Origin: Gammaproteobacteria bacterium | GTDB taxonomy: Bacteria > Pseudomonadota > Gammaproteobacteria > Steroidobacterales > SZUA-146 | Direction of reading: 5' to 3' | NCBI GenBank assembly: GCA_013002925.1 | Contig: JABDLQ010000433.1 | Span: 1 to 5,579, forward strand | DNA: 5,579 bases | Shown: positions 1 to 5,579 of the stretch, one piece after another | Position numbering within the stretch: position 1 is the first letter of the stretch | Layout: every line of letters starts with the position of its first letter | The notes under the pieces: model-generated | The model's input: the letters and a program-made list of their open reading frames with translations, nothing else | What the model was told of the DNA's origin: nothing | Database searches by the model: none | Translations under genes and position numbers: made by a program

Positions 1-396
1 GAGCAGAGCGTCTTGCCCGAGACTTGTGCTGATCCGGCTGAAGATCCAGGTAACGAACAAAACGCCCTGTACCAACAGGACCCAGCTTGCGATCACAGTG
101 GCGGTGCCAAACCAGGACAGCAGCATGGAAGTCCCAAGCACCAGTAGTAAACCGAACGTCGTGTCGAATGGTCCGTTGATGATTGTACGAACCGTGGCTG
201 GCTCTGACAGGTTGAACAGTATGGGATAAGTCAAAAGCACTAATGCAATCAGTGCCCCAAAACGCAAAAACGAAAGGTAGAAGTGCATTCTGTGTGGCAC
301 TCTGCGTGCATTTTTATCGTTGAACTCATAAAAACGCGCTGCCATTGACGACAGCGCCATGACACACAGTGAATAAATGAGGGTAGCAGCGAACAT
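1..396 (-). CDS. Unidentified multi-pass membrane protein, N-terminal part (gene cut by left window edge)
   Basis: An open frame of 132 codons runs on the minus strand from an ATG at 396 to the window edge without a stop, so the C-terminus is missing. The start is supported by a GGAAG motif at 404-408, seven bases upstream. The protein is strongly hydrophobic, with probable membrane segments at about residues 3-20, 38-61, 81-96 and 98-119. A basic loop (R21, K28, R31, R32, R36) between the first two segments suggests that this loop is cytoplasmic and the N-terminus external. No catalytic motif, cofactor site or family signature was recognised, and I assign no function. It lies downstream of ahcY in the same direction, but 490 bases and a strong terminator separate them, so it is probably transcribed independently. 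Coding is supported by the coherent hydrophobic pattern; the identity is unknown. Confidence 0.75.
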   Translation of the reverse strand, partial: MFAATLIYSLCVMALSSMAARFYEFNDKNARRVPHRMHFYLSFLRFGALIALVLLTYPILFNLSEPATVRTIINGPFDTTFGLLLVLGTSMLLSWFGTATVIASWVLLVQGVLFVTWIFSRISTSLGQDALL

Positions 397-454
397 GAAC
401 CATCTTCCGTTATTGTGGCTAACTTTAGCAGCTGGGTTGGGTTGTTGCAGAAGT

Positions 455-460
455 ATTATC
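455..460 (-). promoter_or_regulatory. Possible -10 element for the membrane protein gene
   Basis: The minus strand reads GATAAT, matching five of six bases of the sigma-70 -10 consensus. A start just downstream would give a leader of about 50 bases before the ATG at 396. No convincing -35 box lies at the right distance, so this is only a candidate. Confidence 0.25.
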
Positions 461-631
461 CGGGTTTAAAGCAAATACTGCGTGTGCACTGATTTTTGCA
501 GCTACCTGACCCCAGTGATATTTTCAATCTTTGGCGGGCCCCCCGCCAGTGCCCAGGAAACAGGTGAGTCGCAACACGTACCACGGCACAGCACCACTTG
601 CCCGTAGCGCCATCGCAAACGGCGCAGGGAT

Positions 632-652
632 AAAAAAGCAGGCCCGGCCAGC
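632..652 (-). terminator. Weak second terminator-like hairpin downstream of ahcY
   Basis: Read on the minus strand, a GC-rich inverted repeat (GCTGGCCGGGCCTGC, 652 to 638, with one T-T mismatch) is followed directly by six T (637-632). It resembles the left half of the main terminator with one extra base, so it may be a decayed copy acting as a back-up terminator. The stem is short and interrupted, so its strength is doubtful. Confidence 0.35.
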
Positions 653-810
653 AAAAAATTGCGCCCCGTGGTATGGATTGCGGATTGAATTTTCTGACGT
701 CGTGCAGAACGAGCCTCAAGCCCCGTCCGGGTGGTCGCTGACGATCGCCGATCTGCAGAAGTCTGAACACCCTGAGATGATTTGATGATGGAGTGCAGGC
801 GCGACATCCG

Positions 811-854
811 CGCACACAAAAAAGCAGCCCGGCCGGGCTGCTTTTTTGTGTGCG
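811..854. terminator. Bidirectional Rho-independent terminator after ahcY
   Basis: This is a perfect 44-base palindrome in which every base from 811 to 832 pairs with its partner from 854 to 833. The GC-rich core (GCAGCCCGG and its complement) is flanked by six A on the left and six T on the right, so it reads as stem plus T-tract on either strand. It begins 32 bases past the ahcY stop codon and should end the metK-ahcY transcript; it would also stop rightward transcription from 397-810 entering ahcY antisense. In the folded RNA the innermost pairs would open to form the loop. Confidence 0.93.
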
Positions 855-886
855 ACGACGGATCGCCGCGATGCGCAATAATACGC

Positions 887-2197
887 TCAGTAACGATAGT
901 ATTCCGGCTTGTATGGGCCTTCTTTGGCCACACCGATGTATTTAGCCTGTTCATCTGTCAGTTCTGTCAGATGTGCACCAATCCTTTCCAGGTGCAATCG
1001 GGCAACTTTTTCATCCAGATGTTTTGGCAACACGTAAACCTTGTTTTCATACGCGTTGTGGTTTTCCCACAATTCAATTTGTGCCAGCACCTGGTTGGTA
1101 AACGAATTGGACATGACAAAACTGGGGTGACCTGTACCGCAACCCAGATTCACCAGCCGTCCTTCGGCCAACAAGATGATGCGTTTGCCATCCGGGAAAA
1201 TGATGTGATCTACCTGGTCCTTGATGTTTTCCCACGTGTATTGCTTCAGGGCATCGACATCGATTTCGTTATCGAAATGACCAATGTTGCAAACAATAGC
1301 CTGGTTTTTCATCTGCAACATGTGCGCATGAGTGATGACCTGGTAATTGCCGGTCGCCGACACAAATATATCGGCCTGGGTGCAGGCTTCATCCATTGTC
1401 ACAACACGATAGCCTTCCATTGCTGCCTGGAGTGCGTTTATGGGGTCGATTTCGGTAATCCAGACTGTCGCGCCCAAACCACGCAGTGACTGCGCGGAAC
1501 CTTTACCAACATCACCAAATCCGGCGACCACCGCAATTTTACCGGCAACCATCACATCGGTGGCGCGCTTGATGCCATCAACCAGAGATTCGCGACAGCC
1601 GTAGAGGTTGTCAAACTTGGACTTGGTGACCGAATCGTTAACGTTAAACGCAGGCGCCAACAGAGAGCCTTCGGCTTGCATGTCGTACAAACGCTTTACG
1701 CCCGTAGTGGTTTCTTCACTGACGCCTTTAATGTTTTTCATCAGCTCGGGATATTTGTCGTGGAGGAGCTGGGTCAGATCACCACCATCGTCGAGCACCA
1801 TGTTCGGGGTCCAGCCATCGGGGCCATTGATGGTTTGTTCCACACACCACCAGTATTCTTCTTCGCTTTCGCCTTTCCATGCAAACACCGGAACACCTGC
1901 CACTGCCACAGCGGCTGCCGCTTGATCCTGGGTCGAAAAAATATTGCAGGACGACCAACGCACTTCCGCACCCAATGCGGTGAGAGTCTCAATCAACACG
2001 GCAGTCTGGATCGTCATGTGGAGACAGCCTGCGATACGCGCTCCCTCCAGTGGTTTGGACTCCCCAAACTCCTCGCGCAGCGCCATCAACCCTGGCATTT
2101 CTGTTTCGGCAATAGCGATTTCTTTACGGCCCCATTGTGCGAGGTCAATATCCCTGACTTTGTAGTCGGGTCGGATTTGTGCGGCAGGCTTGCTCAT
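887..2197 (-). CDS. ahcY: S-adenosylhomocysteine hydrolase (adenosylhomocysteinase)
   Basis: This cytosolic NAD-dependent enzyme reversibly splits S-adenosylhomocysteine into adenosine and homocysteine, clearing the inhibitory product of methyltransferases. The frame gives 436 residues. Visible landmarks are LHMT with H60, the SSCNIFSTQD block at 82-91, LDDGGD with D136, EETTTG from 161, NVNDSVTKSK at 185-194 (K192) followed by D196, the NAD-binding GFGDVGKG at 226-233, GHFDNE with H307, LAEGRLVNL at 343-351, GHPS with H357, and the typical PYKPEYYRY C-terminus reaching into the partner's NAD site. It is the short form, close to the roughly 432-residue animal enzyme, and lacks the insertion of about 40 residues before EETTTG found in many bacterial homologues. 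The ATG at 2197 is chosen because GGAG (2204-2207) lies six bases upstream; the in-frame TTG at 2209 overlaps that site. It is the second gene after metK. Confidence 0.98.
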   Translation of the reverse strand: MSKPAAQIRPDYKVRDIDLAQWGRKEIAIAETEMPGLMALREEFGESKPLEGARIAGCLHMTIQTAVLIETLTALGAEVRWSSCNIFSTQDQAAAAVAVAGVPVFAWKGESEEEYWWCVEQTINGPDGWTPNMVLDDGGDLTQLLHDKYPELMKNIKGVSEETTTGVKRLYDMQAEGSLLAPAFNVNDSVTKSKFDNLYGCRESLVDGIKRATDVMVAGKIAVVAGFGDVGKGSAQSLRGLGATVWITEIDPINALQAAMEGYRVVTMDEACTQADIFVSATGNYQVITHAHMLQMKNQAIVCNIGHFDNEIDVDALKQYTWENIKDQVDHIIFPDGKRIILLAEGRLVNLGCGTGHPSFVMSNSFTNQVLAQIELWENHNAYENKVYVLPKHLDEKVARLHLERIGAHLTELTDEQAKYIGVAKEGPYKPEYYRY

Positions 2198-2203
2198 GAT
2201 GTT

Positions 2204-2207
2204 CTCC
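2204..2207 (-). promoter_or_regulatory. Ribosome binding site of ahcY
   Basis: GGAG on the minus strand is six bases from the ATG at 2197. It sets the start there and rules out the in-frame TTG at 2209, which overlaps the site itself. Confidence 0.85.
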
Positions 2208-2231
2208 AATAAAAAATATAGCGCTCAATAG

Positions 2232-3425
2232 TTATTCAGTAACAGCGGCGGGCCTGGCGGTAACGCCGGCGGCATCGGCCAGCATTTCGGCTTTGTCCGT
2301 GCGTTCCCAGGAGAACTCAGGCTCGGTGCGGCCGAAATGCCCGTAGGCTGCGGTTTTCTGATAAATGGGCTTGATCAGGTCCAGCATGTTTAGAATGCCG
2401 TAAGGGCGCAAGTCGAAGCTATCGCGTACGATTTGCTCAATGCGCTCCGTCGGGATTTTTCCGGTACCAAAAGTTTCCACGGCAATCGAGGTAGGCTGCG
2501 CTACGCCAATGGCATAGGACACCTGGATCTCACAGCGGTCTGCAAGCCCGCCGGCAACGATGTTCTTGGCCACGTAGCGACACGCGTAGGCGGCCGATCG
2601 ATCCACTTTTGACGGATCTTTGCCGGAAAATGCGCCGCCACCATGGCGGGCCATGCCGCCGTAAGTATCGACAATGATTTTGCGTCCGGTGAGGCCGCAA
2701 TCGCCTTCGGGTCCGCCAGTTACGAAACGGCCTGTTGGATTAATATGAATGTTGCTGCTCTTGCACGTGGCCAGCCATTTTTCAGGCAACACCGGCTTGA
2801 TAATTTCTTCCATGACGCCTTCACGAATCATTTCGTTAGTGGCAGCATCGGCGTGTTGCGTCGACAGGACAATCGCCTCGATACCCACGGGACGGTCTTT
2901 TTCGTAACGAAACGTAACCTGGCTTTTGGCGTCCGGGCGCAACCAGCTCAACGTGCCGTCTTTACGGACTTTTGCCTGGCGTTGCACCAACCGATGCGAA
3001 TAGGTAATCGGGGCCGGCATCAACACGCTGGTCTCATCACTGGCATACCCGAACATCAGGCCCTGGTCGCCGGCTCCCTGGTTTTCAAGCTCACTGCGAT
3101 CCACACCCTGAGCGATGTCACGGGACTGCTTGCCGATGGCGTTTAACACCGCGCAAGTGGCACCGTCGAAACCTACATCGGAGCTGTCATAGCCAATATC
3201 CAGAACGACTTTGCGCACCAGATCTTCGAGGTCAACCCAGGCGTCGGTCGTGATTTCTCCCGCAATTATAGCCATGCCGGTTTTCACCATGGTTTCGCAG
3301 GCGACGCGGGCGTTTTTGTCTTGCGCCAAAATCGCGTCAAGAATGGCATCCGAAATCTGATCAGCCAGCTTGTCAGGATGGCCTTCGGAGACAGATTCGG
3401 AGGTAAATACATAGTTTTCAGACAT
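2232..3425 (-). CDS. metK: S-adenosylmethionine synthetase (methionine adenosyltransferase)
   Basis: This cytosolic enzyme makes S-adenosylmethionine from methionine and ATP, releasing phosphate and pyrophosphate; family members need Mg2+ and K+ and are usually tetramers. The frame gives 397 residues, slightly longer than the 384-residue E. coli enzyme. Visible landmarks are SEGHPDK (H16, D18) near the N-terminus, signature GAGDQG at 117-122 followed by LMFGYA, DAKSQV with K167, GPEGDCGLTGRKI at 238-250, the phosphate-binding signature GGGAFSGKD at 262-270, and YGHFGR near the C-terminus. The frame stays open upstream to an ATG at 3503, but the 26 extra residues do not resemble the family. 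The ATG at 3425 gives the standard N-terminus and has GAGAG (3434-3438) eight bases upstream. The stop lies 34 bases before ahcY, so the two are probably cotranscribed. No key residue appears to be missing. Confidence 0.98.
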   Translation of the reverse strand: MSENYVFTSESVSEGHPDKLADQISDAILDAILAQDKNARVACETMVKTGMAIIAGEITTDAWVDLEDLVRKVVLDIGYDSSDVGFDGATCAVLNAIGKQSRDIAQGVDRSELENQGAGDQGLMFGYASDETSVLMPAPITYSHRLVQRQAKVRKDGTLSWLRPDAKSQVTFRYEKDRPVGIEAIVLSTQHADAATNEMIREGVMEEIIKPVLPEKWLATCKSSNIHINPTGRFVTGGPEGDCGLTGRKIIVDTYGGMARHGGGAFSGKDPSKVDRSAAYACRYVAKNIVAGGLADRCEIQVSYAIGVAQPTSIAVETFGTGKIPTERIEQIVRDSFDLRPYGILNMLDLIKPIYQKTAAYGHFGRTEPEFSWERTDKAEMLADAAGVTARPAAVTE

Positions 3426-3433
3426 TTTTACAG

Positions 3434-3438
3434 CTCTC
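3434..3438 (-). promoter_or_regulatory. Ribosome binding site of metK
   Basis: GAGAG on the minus strand lies eight bases before the ATG at 3425. It is a modest site, but it supports this start over the in-frame ATGs at 3440 and 3503. Confidence 0.55.
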
Positions 3439-3468
3439 ATTTGGGGAGGATGCTTCGGGCAACGCGAG

Positions 3469-3474
3469 AGTATA
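3469..3474 (-). promoter_or_regulatory. Likely -10 element of the metK-ahcY operon
   Basis: The minus strand reads TATACT, five of six bases of the sigma-70 consensus. Transcription would start near 3462, leaving a leader of about 37 bases, too short for a known SAM or SAH riboswitch. The -35 region is weak (TGCGCT at a spacing of 16). It lies inside the open-frame extension upstream of metK, which further argues against the longer start. Confidence 0.5.
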
Positions 3475-3560
3475 TCCGCTCGTACAGCAAAGCGCACCCC
3501 CACGGCAGCAGTATTGCAGTAAAAAGATGAGGGACGGCGAAATGCTTATTTACAGCGCAA

Positions 3561-3566
3561 ACTATA
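3561..3566 (-). promoter_or_regulatory. Possible upstream -10 element for metK
   Basis: The minus strand reads TATAGT, also five of six consensus bases, about 140 bases before the metK start. A TTCACG at a long spacing of 19 is the nearest -35 match. It could be a second, longer-leader promoter or simply an AT-rich patch. Confidence 0.25.
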
Positions 3567-3682
3567 GATATTCATGTGATCCGCACGTGAAATGTGCCCG
3601 GCAGGACACCGAAATTTAGCTGCTGGTTCAACACTCAGGACCCGCTGCTTCATGCAGCTTCTACCGGGCGGGCGTCTGACAG

Positions 3683-3711
3683 TTGCCGCCACCGCCCGAC
3701 TAGGGGACAAT
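3683..3711 (+). promoter_or_regulatory. Candidate sigma-70 promoter of tkt
   Basis: TTGCCG (3683-3688) and GACAAT (3706-3711) are separated by exactly 17 bases and each matches four of six consensus positions. The start would fall near 3718, giving a leader of roughly 43 bases. Both boxes are weak and the spacer is GC-rich, so this is tentative. Confidence 0.3.
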
Positions 3712-3760
3712 TCGCGCGCAATGCGGGGGGGAACCAGTGCAGTCACAACAGGGGGAAACG

Positions 3761-5579
3761 ATGCCAACACAAAAAGATCTGGCAAATGCGATTCGCGCAC
3801 TCAGTATGGATGCTGTGCAGGCAGCGAATTCCGGTCATCCGGGGGCACCAATGGGTATGGCGGATGTCGCAGAAGTGCTGTGGCGTGGGTTTTTACAGCA
3901 CAATCCGGGTAATCCTTCGTGGCCTAACCGGGATCGCTTCGTGTTGTCAAACGGTCATGGTTCGATGCTGCTTTACTCATTATTACATCTGAGCGGCTAC
4001 GACCTCTCCATTGATGAACTGAAAAATTTCCGCCAGTTGGGCAGTAAAACGGCCGGACACCCGGAATACGGTATTACGCCAGGAGTGGAAACGACTACGG
4101 GGCCGTTGGGACAGGGGCTTGCCAATGCGGTTGGCATGGCGCTCAGTGAAAAAGTCATGGCCAGTCGCTTCAATCGTGACGACCATGCCATTATCGATCA
4201 TTTTACCTATGTATTTCTGGGTGACGGCTGTCTGATGGAGGGGATTTCCCATGAAGCCTGCTCTTTGGCTGGCACCCTCAAGCTCGGCAAGCTGATATGC
4301 ATCTATGACGATAATGGCATATCGATTGATGGTGATGTGGCCGGCTGGTTTACAGACGACACTGTCGGACGCTTTGAAGCCTACGGCTGGCATGTCATAA
4401 AAGACATCGATGGTCACGATCCACAAGCGTGCGAAGCGGCATTGCATGAGGCTCGCACGGTGTCGGATCGGCCGTCCATCATCTGTTGTAAAACGATTAT
4501 CGGATATGGCTCTCCAAACAAGCAGAATTCAGAGTCCTGTCACGGTGCCCCGCTGGGCGCGGACGAAGTGGCCCTGGTGCGCGAGACGATTGGCTGGCCA
4601 CACCCGGCCTTTGATATTCCGCAGGAAATCACAGATGCCTGGAATGCCCGCGAGCGGGGGCAGGCCCTGGAATCTGCGTGGAACGAGACATTTGCAGTTT
4701 ATGCGCAGGCATATCCCGATCTGGCAGCAGAATTCAGTCGACGCCACGCCGGAGACCTGCCAGACGGCTGGAATGCCTTTGCCGACGAGGTCATAGACAC
4801 TATTCACTCCACTGGTGTCGCCATGGCGACGCGCAAGGCCTCGCAGGCCGCGCTTGACGGATTTGGGCCCGAACTGCCGGAACTGATCGGCGGCTCAGCG
4901 GATCTGACGGGCTCGAATAACACCTTCTGGAAAGGTTCAAAGGGAATTAGCGCGGATGACGCCACTGGAAATTACATCTGGTTTGGGGTGCGCGAATTTG
5001 CGATGTCGGCAATACTCAATGGCATGGCCCTGTACGGCGGGTTCAAACCCTATGGCGCCACTTTTTTAACGTTTTCCGACTACGCCAGAAATGCGGTGCG
5101 CATGGCGGCACTCATGCAGGTACCCGCTATTTTTGTCTACACCCACGATTCGATTGGTCTGGGCGAAGATGGCCCAACTCACCAGCCGGTTGAGCATCTG
5201 GCCAGCCTCAGAATTATCCCGAACCTTGATGTCTGGCGACCGTGTGATGCCCTCGAGTCGGCAGTTGCCTGGCGCGCCGCTATTGAAAGCAGGAACACCC
5301 CCCAGTGCCTGGTATTCAGCCGGCAAAGCGCACCTTTTTACTCTCGTAGCAAAGGCCAGGTCGAAGCTTCCGCCCGGGGCGGATACATCCTTCATGATGC
5401 GACAGATCCGCAGGTGATCCTGATTGCAACGGGCACCGAAGTGGGTCTGGCGATGGCCGCGAGCAAAGAGCTTGCTGCGTCCGGTGTGCGTGTGCGAGTG
5501 GTGTCAATGCCCAGCACGACCGTGTTTGATCGACAGGACCAGAGCTACCAGGACAGTGTGCTGCCTCCAACACTCACAC
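3761..5579 (+). CDS. tkt: Transketolase (3' end cut by right window edge)
   Basis: This cytosolic thiamine-diphosphate enzyme moves two-carbon ketol units between sugar phosphates in the non-oxidative pentose phosphate pathway. There are 606 codons plus one base before the edge; by comparison with E. coli TktA (about 663 residues) some 60 C-terminal residues are missing. The ATG at 3761 has AGGGGG (3750-3755) five bases upstream, and the start matches TktA (LANAIRALSMDAVQ). The thiamine-binding domain shows NSGHPGAPMG (H26), SNGHGS (H66), GHPEYG (H100), GDGCLMEG at 154-161 with N185 as metal ligand, and H261. The pyrimidine domain shows R358, S385, catalytic REF with E412, THDSIGLGEDGPTHQP at 461-476 (H462, D470, H474) and SRQ with R521. 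The frame is unbroken. Numbering follows E. coli exactly to about 385 and is then offset by one. It is divergent from metK. Confidence 0.97.
   Translation, partial: MPTQKDLANAIRALSMDAVQAANSGHPGAPMGMADVAEVLWRGFLQHNPGNPSWPNRDRFVLSNGHGSMLLYSLLHLSGYDLSIDELKNFRQLGSKTAGHPEYGITPGVETTTGPLGQGLANAVGMALSEKVMASRFNRDDHAIIDHFTYVFLGDGCLMEGISHEACSLAGTLKLGKLICIYDDNGISIDGDVAGWFTDDTVGRFEAYGWHVIKDIDGHDPQACEAALHEARTVSDRPSIICCKTIIGYGSPNKQNSESCHGAPLGADEVALVRETIGWPHPAFDIPQEITDAWNARERGQALESAWNETFAVYAQAYPDLAAEFSRRHAGDLPDGWNAFADEVIDTIHSTGVAMATRKASQAALDGFGPELPELIGGSADLTGSNNTFWKGSKGISADDATGNYIWFGVREFAMSAILNGMALYGGFKPYGATFLTFSDYARNAVRMAALMQVPAIFVYTHDSIGLGEDGPTHQPVEHLASLRIIPNLDVWRPCDALESAVAWRAAIESRNTPQCLVFSRQSAPFYSRSKGQVEASARGGYILHDATDPQVILIATGTEVGLAMAASKELAASGVRVRVVSMPSTTVFDRQDQSYQDSVLPPTLT

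Larger units (their letters stand above)
397..886. other. Non-coding stretch between the membrane protein gene and ahcY
   Basis: These 490 bases hold no gene I can defend. They contain the ahcY terminator palindrome (811-854), a weaker terminator-like hairpin (632-652) inside an outer inverted repeat (621-626 with 660-665), a compact GC hairpin (GGCGGG at 533-538 pairing with CCCGCC at 542-547, no T-tract), and a candidate -10 box for the leftward membrane protein gene. The minus-strand frames across it are rich in arginine, serine and cysteine and look like chance openings. One plus-strand frame (564-785) has a plausible ribosome site and ends 25 bases before the terminator, but resembles no family I know. 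No tRNA or known riboswitch pattern was seen. Confidence 0.6.
3426..3760. other. Divergent control region between metK and tkt
   Basis: These 335 bases separate two genes pointing away from each other and must hold both promoters. The metK side has a good -10 at 3469-3474 and a weaker one at 3561-3566. The tkt side has a weak promoter at 3683-3711. Hairpins are possible at 3644-3658 (GCTGC and GCAGC around TTCAT) and at 3665-3698 (CGGGCGG with CCGCCCG, 20-base loop), neither followed by a T-tract. No MetJ box, SAM riboswitch or SAH riboswitch pattern was recognised. In Pseudomonas, as I recall it, a small regulator-type gene sits between metK and tkt; no such gene is present here. Confidence 0.6.

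Noticed and set aside
26..229. Plus-strand 67-residue frame
   Set aside because: It is antisense to the membrane protein gene, whose hydrophobic pattern and ribosome site are far more convincing.
456..954. Overlapping minus-strand frames of 140 and 150 residues
   Set aside because: They overlap the 3' end of ahcY or run through its terminator, and their composition (many R, S, C) is typical of chance frames.
782..1489. Long plus-strand frame of 235 residues
   Set aside because: It is antisense to ahcY, begins before the terminator palindrome and runs through it; a shadow of conserved coding sequence.
1608..2212. Several plus-strand frames opposite the 5' half of ahcY
   Set aside because: They are antisense shadows of a strongly conserved gene with no family resemblance.
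2207..2226. T-run after AGCGCT between metK and ahcY as a possible terminator
   Set aside because: Only a six-base palindrome without room for a loop precedes the T-run, so no stable stem forms. The 34-base spacing fits an operon instead.
2643..3146. Plus-strand frame of 167 residues
   Set aside because: It is antisense to metK over the catalytic region and has no recognisable domain.
3426..3660. SAM or SAH riboswitch in front of metK
   Set aside because: SAH riboswitches are known upstream of ahcY in some proteobacteria, but I could not find the conserved core here, and the best promoter leaves only about 37 bases of leader. A covariance-model search would settle it.
3546..3800. Minus-strand 84-residue frame in the divergent region
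   Set aside because: It overlaps the well-supported tkt start and ribosome site on the other strand and resembles no known protein.
3983..4447. Minus-strand frame of 154 residues
   Set aside because: It is antisense to the thiamine-binding domain of tkt.

Overview
The window suggests a proteobacterium, most likely a gammaproteobacterium. The evidence is the close match of the transketolase to the enterobacterial TktA type, a metK gene divergent from a tkt gene (an arrangement also known in Pseudomonas), Shine-Dalgarno-led genes and moderately GC-rich coding sequence. Genus and order cannot be fixed from this sequence.

Layout from left to right. Positions 1-396 (minus) hold the 5' part of an unrecognised multi-pass membrane protein gene that runs off the left edge. 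Positions 397-886 contain no convincing gene. They hold a perfect 44-nt terminator palindrome just after ahcY, a degenerate second terminator-like hairpin, and one doubtful small plus-strand reading frame. Positions 887-2197 (minus) are ahcY, S-adenosylhomocysteine hydrolase. Positions 2232-3425 (minus) are metK, S-adenosylmethionine synthetase, only 34 nt upstream of ahcY and almost certainly in the same operon. Positions 3426-3760 are a divergent control region with a good -10 element for metK and a weak promoter candidate for the opposite gene. From 3761 to the right edge (plus) runs tkt, transketolase, with 606 codons present and the last part cut off.

Functionally, metK and ahcY are two steps of the activated-methyl cycle. 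MetK makes S-adenosylmethionine from methionine and ATP; methyltransferases turn it into S-adenosylhomocysteine; AhcY splits that into adenosine and homocysteine and so relieves product inhibition. Transketolase belongs to the non-oxidative pentose phosphate pathway and has no direct link to that cycle; the divergent placement is probably inherited gene order.

This is mainly a conserved housekeeping region. I found no mobile element, CRISPR array, tRNA or rRNA, and nothing that supports a new biological system. The points most worth a second look are the eukaryote-like short form of AhcY, the perfect bidirectional terminator with a decayed near-copy beside it, and the unidentified membrane protein.
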